64,000 bases of DNA from Serilophus lunatus (lineage: Eukaryota; Chordata; Aves; Passeriformes; Eurylaimidae). The stretch's first letter is position 1, and every line of letters begins with the position of its first letter. Below are positions 1 to 10,474 of this stretch, piece after piece. The notes beneath the pieces were generated by a model, which saw only the letters and a program-made list of their open reading frames with translations, was not told the origin of the DNA and made no database searches. Where the stretch lies: NCBI GenBank assembly GCA_013399895.1, contig VXBA01001813.1:1-64000 (forward strand), read 5' to 3'. The translations under genes and the position numbers were made by a program.

Positions 1-719
1 TATGATGGACATCGCGAACATTTATCTGGCACTCTAAGACGTAGTCAATGAGGCGCCAGTGCTTGGACTGAGGATGCATCCAGGTTGTCTTCAAGCTGTC
101 TTTCTGCTGAAAGATAGTGTTGGTGATGGTGAGCTGCTGCTCTGCACAAAACTCTAGCAAGAGNGCTCTGCACAAAACTCAAGAGGCGTTCATTGTCATT
201 GAGTTCCCAACACCATGCTTGCCAAGTACTCCTTTCCAGGCTTCAGAGTTCTTTCCTACTCAGGCATTGAAGTTCACCAAGGATTATGATCTTATCATCT
301 GCAGGAACATTTTGAGTGAAGTGGTGCATGACAGTGTAGAATTTGGAGAGGTGGTGCATACACGCTGAAGAGAACAACATGTTGCTTGTTGTGTAGTGCG
401 AGGCATAGGGAGATAACGCGGCCAGAATGACCTATAGGCAAGTTTTCAAGTTTGGAGGTGATTGAGTTTTTAATCATGAAACCAACTCCTGAAAGGTGAC
501 TTTCGGTTTTGGGTTTGCCTGACCAATAGAGTGTGTAGCCAGCACCATGTTCTTGGAGGCTGCCTTCCTCACGGAGATGATCTTCACTGACAGCAGCAGT
601 GTTATGTTAAATCTTGATAGTTCGTGGGCAATTAGAGCAGAACGACTCTCAGGACATCCACTATCTACAGTATCATGCATGCTTCTGATGTTCCAACATG
701 CAGGTGTCAGTCTGGACAC
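1..719 (-). pseudogene. Decayed RTE-type LINE endonuclease (5' part of ORF)
   Basis: Read on the minus strand, this is the N-terminal apurinic/apyrimidinic-type endonuclease of an RTE-clade non-LTR retrotransposon, which nicks target DNA before reverse transcription. The reading begins near 710 with an A-C-W-N-I-R-S-M start typical of these domains. It continues through S-G-C-P-E-S-R-S-A-L, then in another frame from 477 through M-I-K-N-S-I-T-S-K-L and L-F-S-V-Y-A-P. A frameshifted G-D-F-N-A-like core lies near 262-290, followed by L-L-E-F-C-A-E-Q-Q-L and T-T-W-M-H-P before the left edge. At least two frame changes and an internal stop show it is dead. The domain is cut by the window edge; any reverse transcriptase would lie at coordinates below 1. 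Assignment is from remembered family motifs (often annotated as craniofacial development protein 2-like); the exact subfamily is uncertain. Confidence 0.75.
139..180. repeat. 16-bp direct repeat around a single N (probable assembly join)
   Basis: The 16-mer GCTCTGCACAAAACTC occurs at 139-154 and again at 165-180, separated by a short spacer with the only isolated N at 164. In the endonuclease reading the second copy repeats the same codons. The simplest explanation is a mis-joined contig end or polishing artefact rather than a biological duplication. Confidence 0.6.
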
Positions 720-1435
720 ACCTTTGTTTTTTCGACTGCATCAGAGGATGCCAGTTGGCCGCGGTTAGCCAACCGGGTGAGAGGTAGAGATGAGCTCTGG
801 TTAGGCCGTCTTTTCTAGGCTCCTCTCCATGTGGAGCAAACAGTGCTCTCCTTGAAAAAGGCTGCTTGGTCATTCAGGATGTTGCCAAACATAACTGTCA
901 TCTCCAGGGTCAGTCTTGAGCAACCAATGTCCTGAACTGCCTGCATGCAGAGTTGGGTCTGCGGCTTCCAGTGCACCTTATCACCTGCCATTTCATCCCT
1001 CGTCTGTCACTACAGGACTTTACAAATGTGGGTGTACCCTTCTAGCCTGTGCAATGGATTTTTTAGGTGAGGCTCAGCATGTGCAGAACTGGCCCCACTC
1101 CTTATTCCTAAGATTCATCTGCCAGGGCCTGGCAAGCTTGGACAGTGACAGCGAAGGCCTCAGGACACAGGTTTAGTCAGAATATCCTTCTCTGAGATGG
1201 ATGGCCTTAAAGGGCTAAACGAGCTCCATCTGCCCAGGTTTGGGGTTAGAGTTGTCCTTCTCCTAGGATGGTTGCCCATCCTACCCATGGGCACACTTAG
1301 TCTGACCCTTCAGTTGAGACCTGTCTGGCATGGGAGACCTTACCGGAGGCATATGCCAACGCCAGTATAGCTCGCAAACTCATAAGGGCACGCAAGCTTC
1401 TCCTCACAAGGGAGTGTCCGTGGAGAAGACGTCAA

Positions 1436-4400
1436 GATTTATTACTGATGCAAACATATGATCCCATTCTAATGGTCAAATTACAAGAAATGGTCCACAT
1501 TACAAGAAATACCGTTGTAACTGCCAGACGATTGAGACTCAACTTCAGATGCCGCCACCTCACACTCCAAACTCATAGTTAAGACTCCTATGAGGATCCA
1601 GAGGTGCAACAGCACATCTCATCATGCTTCACTACTGCAGACACTCCACTACCTACATACCAGGTATATCAACACCCACCATATGATCTCTAAATGTATA
1701 TGTAAAGTTCTGCTTTTCATATCATCTACCTTTTCTCACATTAGCTTAGGAAGGTTTCTGATTTCTCCCAAGATACCATTTCTCTCTGCTTCTCCTAAGA
1801 CCTCTAGCTTGGCAACAGGATTTCTTCCAGGTAGTCATAAAATCTGGCTGTCAGTCCTCCTGCCAGCCCAAGGATCTTTAATTCAGCACAGCCAGCAGTG
1901 TTTCAGATTTCCATTTTTTACATTCCTCAGTAAACCTGCCTCTCGCAGATTTTTGCTTCTAATGTTTGTTTACTTCACAGCTTATAAACAGCATAAGTCT
2001 GATTCACAATTCCCCTAAGACTGGTTCACACTGGAAGGTAAAGGGAACTTAAAGTGCCAGAGGCCCTGAGCATAACTGAGAATTCAGGCTTTCATTGGAG
2101 CATCCTTCGAGTCAAAGCTTTCCTGTTCAGCTGTCTGATGGAATAAGATTGTTCTGTAAAGTAAGTTCATAACTTCATATTTAACAAAAGCAGTTCCAAA
2201 GGTCTAGCAACCCTGCTCCCCAACAGGGAGGTAATGATGTTCATTACCACAGCAAAAATCTGTGTATTGCTTTAATCTTGTACATCTTCTCCAGTCCCGT
2301 TTTTTAACACAGAAGTAATTTCTGGGTATAGCTAGAGCAGATGCATTAGTATGATTTATTTTCAGAAAATATATCACTCATTATGGTAATAGCAGCCAGG
2401 ATAAACTTTCAGAAATATTTTTACGTGTCAGAAATAGGACATAATTTAAGGAGAGGAGAAGTGGGAGAGTGGGAGGGAGAACTGGATGCTTAAAAATAAT
2501 AGAGTGTCTGCTGATTCCAGTATGATACAGTTTGCATTTCATTCTAAACTACAGTTAATAAGAAGTAGCAGGAATCACTTAATATCAATAATTAAGCAGT
2601 GTACACATCATTACTGTTCTTGTCCTTGTAAGATTTTTCATGCCACTTAGCAGGCTGTTTGTGCTGAGGAGGACAGGACTGCAACATAACTAAGGTATGT
2701 AATTCTTCATTTTCTTTTTGGCTTTGATGTTTTTTCATAAGACTTATGTATTTTGCTGCTGCATTCATTTGATTGTCTTCCTGCCATGTTGGTAAGGGAG
2801 GAAATGAGACCAACAGACAACCACATTTGAGGGCCAGAACTCTTCCTGAACTGGAGTATTTCCTGCCATAGCCACTCCTGTCTTCATACGTGCCAATGGA
2901 AAACTTCTTTTAAACAAACTTTCGGATTGTGGGCTGGTGGTTTTTTTGGTTTTGTTGTTGTTGTTTTTTTAATTTATAGACACTGCATTTCAAACAAATG
3001 ACCAGGCACTTTACCAGGAAAGAGACATCGTGTAATTTAGGGGTCTGCTTCAGCTACTGTTCTTTTAAGCAAAACTTCCCTTCACATGTGGTTGACAGGC
3101 TATCTTAATCCTTGGTTCGTAGGTATAACCTTCCATCTCCGTTTGTTAAGCCAGCAAGCAGCTTTTGACCTGGTTTCCTTTCTTTGTTGGAGGTAGGCGT
3201 TACAGTAACATGATATAGCAACTACATTTTTAAAAACAAAATCCAAGGTCAGATGGCTGTCACCCAAGGTCAGAAAGAAAGAGATTAAAATGGTGCTTGA
3301 CCACCAAGGAAGAAAACCTAAGGGTTAAATGTTCAAATTACACAAACCTTGGCAGGAGAGATTTTATTGTTCTTGTGCTGTTTCGACAAGTATTTCTGTA
3401 AAAAGTGAACTTCTTATATCTTTTAGAGCATGCTACCAACATTTTTGGTAAAGAAATCAGTTGTTTGGAATGTTCAACCATCCAAATTGGCAGTTTATTT
3501 TATCTCATTTCTTAGTCTGCAGACTGAACTTTAACACATGCAGTCAGTCAGTGCAATATTAAACACAAAACAACGCAGCAAGGATCTCCTGAGGTCAACA
3601 GAGAAAAAACTCTTCGCAAGAAGGTTGCCAAGAAATCGACAACACCAGAAGAAAAGAAGCAGCTCAGCCGATGCTCTCAAAAGTAGCCTAGTGGAGCACG
3701 GTATTTAGACCCCAGGAGTCTACACAAATAAAAATTAATTTACGCTCAAGTACTTAAATGAAACTAAGCCTCAAACAGATAACTAGGATCTTTGCTTGAT
3801 CTTTTCAGGAAACATGTAACCTGTAAAAGGCAGAGAGATAGTTATAAAAATCTGCAATCTAACTAAACTCATTTGTTCTAGTAGCACAAGCTAGAAGACA
3901 AGCAGATTGAAAACACCAAGCAGTAGAAAGAGTCAAGATCATGATAAACCAAAGCAAGTTCCTACAAGCACTTTTCAGAAGACAGCAAGCAAGGAGCCTA
4001 AAATGAGTTGCTTTGGCCTGGGGAGAGGTAGGGGGAGGTTCAATGATTCAGTGCTTTTCTTCCAGACACAATCCCCACAGCTAACCGGAAACAGTTTGAA
4101 TCCTACCCTCATGTATGATGGATAGTCCCCCACCAGGCAAGGTGACTTGCCTGAGGCCAGGCAGTCTGTGCCACTAAATGGGAAGCAGTCTGTTGAACGG
4201 GGTGAGAACAAGTAGAAATAACTCTTTCTATGAAAAGTGGCAATTGAAAAGAGACATGAGAGATCCATTAAATTTGACATAGTGGCTATTCATTATTCTT
4301 CCCAGGATGGGAATTAAGAGACACAGGTGGCATAAGTAAGCTCCAGGTTAAGAAGAAAAGGTGAATCTTTGTCCCCAGTACATGGAGTGACACCATGGAA

Positions 4401-5875
4401 CTGCCATCAGAGCTGAAAAATTGATCAGACTGATGCAAAGAGAATGGGGCATCCTAACCTGGATGCTTCACCTAAACTGATAATTATCACAAGCTGGAAA
4501 AACAGGGAAGAAAGTTTGTGGTTTTCCCGCCCTGCACCCCACCCGTTCCACTCCAAGCATTTCCTACTCCTTTCTGCCGGAGCACATAATTCAGGATACT
4601 GACATACAAAGTTCTTTCATACAATCCAATACTACAGTTTTTATGTGCTCATGTCTATCTTATTTGCAAACTAAAACCTCAGTTTCACCAATTCTCTATA
4701 CAAGGCCGAGTGGTTTGTATTACTTGCAAAGTCTAATCTCAAGAATGTGGGATCATTGTGAATATGATTATAAGGTCAGGGAAATGGGTGTATCTAGAAA
4801 ATAGCAGCCACTAAGATGATGAAAAAATGCAAACTAGGAAATATTTAACCGTATGCCATGAATAGCAAAACTCTTTCTGATCCCAACTAATGATTAGTTT
4901 ATGTTTGCAATTTTAAAGTAGCTAATGTAAGTACAAAAAAACATCCTTGGGTGTCAGCTACTGCAGTGTCCAAAATGCAATTCGTAGACCAAGAAGCTTT
5001 TTCACTGTCTTGTGAAGCAGATTTCTCTTCATTTTGACAGACTAAATCAATGTACAATCCAGATGAAATATTTTATTAAGATGGCATGGGTATTTTTTGT
5101 TGTTTTGTTTTGCTTTGCTTTGTTTTCTGTGTGGAAAGCCGTGCAAAGACATTGTTTATGAACAAATGGAAAGACTGGTCAACAAGCCCAGGGTAGACAC
5201 AAGTGCAATGGAGAGCTTCCACAGCATCTCACTATGAGGAAAAGGACAAAGAATATTCAAGGTATGAAGCAAGATGTGGAATCCAGGACTATCCACAGAT
5301 TTTTATCTAGAATCAATTTCAGTTCTAAACACAAAATGAAAAGGTTTTTTTTTTTAATATAGTTTAATCATCAGGAAAGACTAAGCATGTTATTTCAAAT
5401 GCAGTCTAATAGGCTGTTTTGGGAATCTGCCAGTATCTCATCTATAAACAAATCTGATGCACTCAAAAGCTTCAAAAGGGTGTTTTTACTCTCGATGCAT
5501 TCAGTTAGTGAGAGCTCAGAAAGCACGTATCTTAGAGGAAAATGAAGGAAGTAATATCTTTCCAACAGATCCTGACCTGTGTCTACATATTTTCAGGGTA
5601 TTGTAAGAAGCTGCCCTTACAAAGCCAAATACTGACCTTTTAATCTCCCACAACTTCCCAGGAGGAAAAGAGCTTCACTCTGTTTTAATAATGGTCAGAG
5701 CTGTCACTCTCCCCCGCAAAAGGAGCAAGCACAGCAAAAAAACCCACGCAAACATTCATCACTTACTATGAATTTCTTATATCTAAATTCTATATTCCTG
5801 CAATGTGTCCATAAACAAATACCTTACACAAGCAGGTACAAGGAGTGGATCTGGCAGCATGTTTTTTTGACTTAC
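1436..5875. other. SULF1 intron (downstream of fourth coding exon), no gene seen
   Basis: This is the intron after the donor at 5875 of the fourth SULF1 coding exon; it runs off the left edge. I searched the minus strand for the next SULF1 coding segment (the region following Q-H-I in the family) and found none, so that exon lies outside the window. The stretch holds simple T-rich and TTG/TTTTG repeats near 2940-2975 and 5095-5130, with no recognised mobile element or RNA gene. Confidence 0.6.
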
Positions 5876-6045
5876 ATATGCTGTGAAGCATTGGGGTAGA
5901 GCTCTGAGAACTGCGGTGCAGAATCCTCCGGGCCATGGGGTGCAGCGTGGCTGATGACCATCATTATGGGCCTATGGGGATATATCCTCTTAGACATTCT
6001 GAAGTAATTAATGCTCTCATTAGTGATTAGGTCTGTGAAGTAGTC
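5876..6045 (-). CDS. SULF1: SULF1 coding exon 4 (residues 189-244, sulfatase domain)
   Basis: This 170-bp exon of extracellular sulfatase 1 reads from D-Y-F-T-D-L to N-A-S-Q-H. The acceptor is TTCCAG before 6045 and the donor is GTAAGT at 5875-5870. It enters in phase 0 and leaves in phase 2, with two bases of the next (Ile) codon at its end. It encodes part of the sulfatase fold, including the conserved H-A-A-P-H-G-P-E-D segment, and N-glycosylation sequons N-E-S (residue 197) and N-A-S (residue 240) at the positions known in the human enzyme. SULF1 removes 6-O-sulfates from internal trisulfated disaccharides of heparan sulfate at the cell surface, tuning Wnt, FGF, BMP and other ligands. The exon has no stop or frame break. 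The next exon is beyond the left edge. Confidence 0.96.
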
Positions 6046-8048
6046 CTGGAACATACGATTGACACAAAGCAAAAGTTAAAAAGTGCATGATTAATTAGAT
6101 CACATACTATCATGTTATTATGTTATTTCCAAGTCCTCATTAAAGCTCAGATCAGGAAGTAAAAATATACCATCAAAGAGATGTATGATTTGAGGGAGCA
6201 TAGGGGGGAGCAAGCAGTAATTACTTTCTTAAGCAGGCGATGCCACATAAAATGAAACAGTGTTTTGCAAATCAGATACAATAGAAAGCATTAAGTAAAT
6301 TTGATTACCAGATTTTGTTATATAATGCCAAGTAGTATTTAAAATGACAGACTGTACTGACAAAGTTATGTTTCCTGAATTTCATTGATGAAACACTTCA
6401 TAAGGTAATGGCTCCCAGCTAACATGGACTCCTTTGCTGGTTTTATGTTTACACAAACCTTTCTTGCACAGTCTTTGTTAAACAATACTTTTATATATGC
6501 ACAAAGTGGAACAGACTGCAAAAAATCTTTATCAAACAAATTGCAAATGAGAATGCAGGGTGCAGTAGAATTCCTGCGGGGTCTGTTCATTTAATTGTGC
6601 AACTTTAAGCAGTGCAGCTGCTGAGATTAAGTTTGTGACTCGCTAATAAACTGGCTTAACCCACAGCCAAGGTGGCAAATGGAAGCCTACAAGGGAAAGG
6701 GAGGAAGTGGAACTAAGAAAAAAAGATGAAAACTTAAATTAAACCACCTGCCACCTTAGAGTATTCACTGTTGGCCTGGAGGTCTAGTGTGAGCTTCATT
6801 GAGAAAGTGCTGAGACAACGTTTGTAATTTCAAGCACTTCCAGGCATGACTAATCTTATGTTGTGGATTCGAGGCCCCAAACAGCTGCAAAAGCACAGCC
6901 TGAGGGACAAGGTCTGTGTCCCATGTCAGTCCTAGGACAAGCCAACCAGCTGTGACCTCCTCACTTGCCGGCTCTCTGTCCCTCTGCCCCTACCCCTGTC
7001 CTATAGCACACTTAGAGCACATGCAGTAGCCCTGGCTGCTACAAACCCTGCAAGCATATAGAAGAGACAGGGAGTGACATTCTAGTTTCCAAAATGGATA
7101 ATGAGTGTGAGGCATCAGAGTTGTGATAATTTCTGGGTTTGTGGCCTCTTCAAGTGAAATGCCTGTATGAGTGGCCTCCCAAAGCATCTGATCCCCTCCT
7201 GCTTCCCTATTTATTCTAGCTACGTACACATGGTGCGTTAAGGAATGTATAACCAACCAATATTCTTTATTTTCTTTTTTTTTACTCTCTATAAATATAT
7301 AATCAATATCATGTAATTTCTATGGATAGGAAAATCCGAAACAGGCATTGTGAGCTTCCAATAAAATCTCATTACATAGGTCAGAAACCACAGCTGCAAT
7401 ATCTGTATCATCTTCCTTGAGCTAGTCTGCGGAAATTCCAGATTGCTTTCTGCTTTCTGTGCTCCTATGCCTTTCCGAGAAACTTCATGGCAGTGGGCAG
7501 GTCACTTTGGCATATTTTCCATACTTTGTCAAGAGCACAAACAAGCTCTGAACTTTTCAATGGCTGTGTTCTTGCACTAATCTACTCTCATAGCCATATC
7601 CGGAATCTGACACCACAGGCATACACAGCCTTTCTTTGGTGTGCACTGTAGAACGGAAAACAACATTAACTAAGGTTTCTTCTGTGGGTAGTAACTGACA
7701 ATGCTCAGCAAACTTTAAAGTTCAGTAGTGCAAGGAGCACAGTTATTTCAGGTAAAGGTTTTTATTTACTATTATTTTTATTTACTATATGCTCCTGCCA
7801 CCTAGGAGAGTGGGAGGCAGGGAGGGAAGGAGGAATCACCAGGCTCCACTGAAGAACCCTGAGAAACTTTCTTCTGTCGAGTGATTAATATTCTCACATG
7901 GAACTTGATCTGCAATGCCCTGGAGAGAAAATGACATCTCAATTTTGTGGTTGTAGTTGGTTGAGTAATTAATTACCTGTTTAATTAGAAATCTAAAAGC
8001 TATTTTTATATGGATTAATCATGCGGGATTTATGTGTCTGGAAAATAC
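6046..8048 (-). other. SULF1 intron 3 (2,003 bp), no gene seen
   Basis: A GT-AG intron: donor GTATTT after the A-K codon at 8049, acceptor CAG before 6045. The acceptor has only a weak pyrimidine tract. No mobile element or RNA gene was recognised; short open frames inside are scattered and show no family resemblance. Confidence 0.85.
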
Positions 8049-8200
8049 CTTTGCATAATCAAATCCATGCTTCTCTTTGTTACCATTGCGAGAAATGGTG
8101 TAATTATAGAAGCGAGAGTTCTTCACTAATCCAACCCACTCTCTCCACCCAGGAGGGATGTAGCTGCCATTGTATTCATTGAGGTATTTCCCAAAAAAAG
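8049..8200 (-). CDS. SULF1: SULF1 coding exon 3 (residues 138-188, sulfatase domain)
   Basis: A 152-bp exon encoding A-F-F-G-K-Y-L-N through G-F-D-Y-A-K. It starts after ACTTTACAG (8209-8201) and ends at AAG before GTATTT (8048). It enters in phase 1 and leaves in phase 0, joining exon 2 at Ala138 and exon 4 at Asp189 without a break. Sequons N-G-S (148) and N-Y-T (170) match the family. The segment belongs to the N-terminal sulfatase catalytic domain. Its length is not a multiple of three, so skipping would shift the frame. Its acceptor is preceded by a (TG)n run and a T10 run, an arrangement known to weaken acceptor use in another gene (see findings). Confidence 0.97.
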
Positions 8201-8238
8201 CTGTAAAGTAAAAAAAAAAGAACACACACACACACATG
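8201..8238 (-). promoter_or_regulatory. (TG)n-(T)n tract at acceptor of SULF1 exon 3
   Basis: On the gene strand the intron end reads about eight TG repeats (8238-8222), TTC, ten T residues (8219-8210), then ACTTTACAG directly at the exon. On the plus strand this appears as an AC microsatellite and a poly-A run. The T run is the polypyrimidine tract. UG repeats just upstream of a U tract are known TDP-43/CELF binding sites that modulate acceptor use in CFTR exon 9. A regulatory role here is inference. Confidence 0.6.
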
Positions 8239-10205
8239 AGACTTTGCAACCCAAGTCTTTTAGTCTGAGTCAAAAGAATGCATGAATGAAGAGAAAATGT
8301 GTTAGAACTGAGTCAGAGTTGCTTTACTAAAACTCTTCCTTTTATAGCTTAGAGGGTTTTGAAATTAAAATAAGTTATTTTCAGTTTTATGAGAGTTGAA
8401 AGCCTTCATGACTCTACATTTTATTCTTAATCTTTTAGAATCTAGTGCTCATGTGAAATATTTTCAGGTTTCGTTTTTTTCAGAAACAGTATGTTGCCCT
8501 TGGTTTCCACTTGAATATGGAATAAAAACTCAGTGCCCAGAGGAAACATCTGAAAAACACCTTGTGGTTTTAGGAATATCCTGTGATGTTTGAAGCTTGG
8601 CTTCTGACTTTTGGAAGTCTGACCTTGCTATCCTGACTACGTTCGCTGGTTTGACGAAAGGTTTGGAAAGTCCAGCTCTCTGATCCATCGGGACACATTT
8701 GGATAGAGCAACAGGGAATGCCCACCCTGCTTTTCTGCCACATCTTGTCTAAGGCAAAACTAGCAGAGGCAAAGGATTGGAGGTCAAGCACCTCTACCTG
8801 GCCTGCCAAACTGCATGTGCTTTTTCCCATTAGCTCAAGGTGACAAGTCAGAACCCATTCAGACTGAAAATTTCAGTCTTTGCTGTCAGGCCCAGGAGGG
8901 TTTGTAAGTGCTCCTGCCAATTCCTCTGGAAGGAAGTGAGAAGAAAAGCCATTTCACTATGCAGTGGGCTCCCAGCGATCTGGGAGTGTGGATTGTCTAT
9001 GCCAAAGGTACACAAACACCAAAAGCCAGCCAACTGGCTTTGGAAGGGAGCATTAATGTTGGCGTGGCACCCTGGCAAATGCAGCCACATTGCTTCTAGG
9101 GAGAGATGGGTATGGAAGATCTTCAGGTGCCTATGTATGGTCTATGTATGGCCTGGATAGAATGGGTTTTGCCATTTTTTTTTGCCAATTTGCATGGCTC
9201 TGCCCTGTGTGGGCGTCTCAGTAACTTCACTGTTTTCCTCTTTAATTATCTTGAGGATTACAAGACCCTAGAGAGTCATCTGTGCCAGCAGTGTCCCCAG
9301 CAGTCTGCACATAGGTACTCTAAGTGCTTACGAAATGAGAAACAGCTGAAGAGAAGGGAATGACAGAGACAACTCCAGTGAGAGCTCCTCTGTGTAATAG
9401 CTGCCCCCCTCCCTGTATGCCTGAAGGTGCCCCACCACCAGCCCTCAGTTCCAGATCCAACTCAGCAGCCAGGCCTATCCACAAAGAGCTGCTGCCCAGA
9501 GCCGCTATCCCTCTGCTGGGCCGTGGGACACACCTTGAACTCCTGTCCTTGAATCCTACTAAGAAATGAAGTCACATTGGAAAACCTCACATCCAACCTA
9601 GATACATTCAATCTAACCAAAAAAGCACATTTGTGGAATGGCTTAAGTTATTCGGCTCTGATTGATGTGGGCATGGTTAACTTCTTGGGAGAACTGGTGG
9701 AAAAATCATAATGTTCATAATTAAAACTTGCTTGAGGCAACATAAATATGATGCAATCCAATTGTGGAACTGCCAAATGTCACTAACCAGAGATTACAGT
9801 CATATATAATGTTACTTTCCTATACCACGTGGAATGTGACATATAAACAAGTCCTACAGACACTAGACCAGGCTTCCAGCTTTTCCTCCCACAGCAACCA
9901 AGGAAGCAATCTAGACTGTCTCCTTTCTTCTCCTGAGGCCAACCAGAAGTCAAGAACTGTGAGGTGAAGAGGGTGACAGTGGGCAGGGAATATGTACCCA
10001 GCACTGTTTTCTCCGGCAACAGAAACCGTACCTCTCTCTGAGACAGCCAAACCGGGTTAAACTTTCATTCAGATGTTATGGGTAAAGGCGGAAATACTGT
10101 GGGAAGCCAAGGAAAGAGCAGAAGGGGAAGAGAAGTCAGGGAGAGACAAAAGTGAAGGAAAGTATAGGAGAGTGATGTGACTGAGAGGGAGGAAGCATTG
10201 CTGAG

Positions 10206-10252
10206 TGTAGTGGTTTAACCCGGGCTGAGTGCCAGGGGCCCACTACAGCCAC
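10206..10252 (-). mobile_element. LTR end fragment of avian ERV, truncated by assembly gap
   Basis: The sequence starting TGTAGTGGTTTAACCC at 10206 and followed by a G-G-C-T-G-A-G-T-G-C-C-A-G-G-G run is nearly identical to 56055-56102. Its first bases match the reversed end of the ERVL-like LTR family seen at 19891, so the element is probably in minus orientation. It runs straight into the 222-base gap. Sequence after the gap (10475 on) is not recognisably LTR, so the length is unknown. Confidence 0.55.
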
Positions 10253-10474
10253 NNNNNNNNNNNNNNNNNNNNNNNNNNNNNNNNNNNNNNNNNNNNNNNN
10301 NNNNNNNNNNNNNNNNNNNNNNNNNNNNNNNNNNNNNNNNNNNNNNNNNNNNNNNNNNNNNNNNNNNNNNNNNNNNNNNNNNNNNNNNNNNNNNNNNNNN
10401 NNNNNNNNNNNNNNNNNNNNNNNNNNNNNNNNNNNNNNNNNNNNNNNNNNNNNNNNNNNNNNNNNNNNNNNNNN
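10253..10474. other. Assembly gap (222 N)
   Basis: An unbroken run of N. It abuts an LTR end, suggesting that repeat content caused the assembly to fail here. Open frames reported across it are meaningless. Confidence 0.99.

Larger units (their letters stand above)
1..1435 (-). mobile_element. RTE-like LINE insertion, probable 5'UTR plus endonuclease part
   Basis: The decayed endonuclease at 1-719 appears to be the left part of a longer element. From about 720 to 1435 the DNA stays richer in G and C than the flanking intron, has no recognised gene, and then changes to AT-rich sequence near 1435. I infer this is the 5' untranslated part of the same LINE. The boundary is judged by composition only. 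The element sits in a SULF1 intron and in the same orientation as SULF1. Confidence 0.5.

Noticed and set aside
1590..2018. 142-codon plus-strand frame
   Set aside because: No domain, no splice logic and Ser/His/Leu-rich composition; it lies next to a decayed LINE in an intron, so chance is more likely.
1..5875. Search for the fifth SULF1 coding exon
   Set aside because: No minus-strand segment matches the expected continuation after Q-H-I; the exon must lie outside the window.
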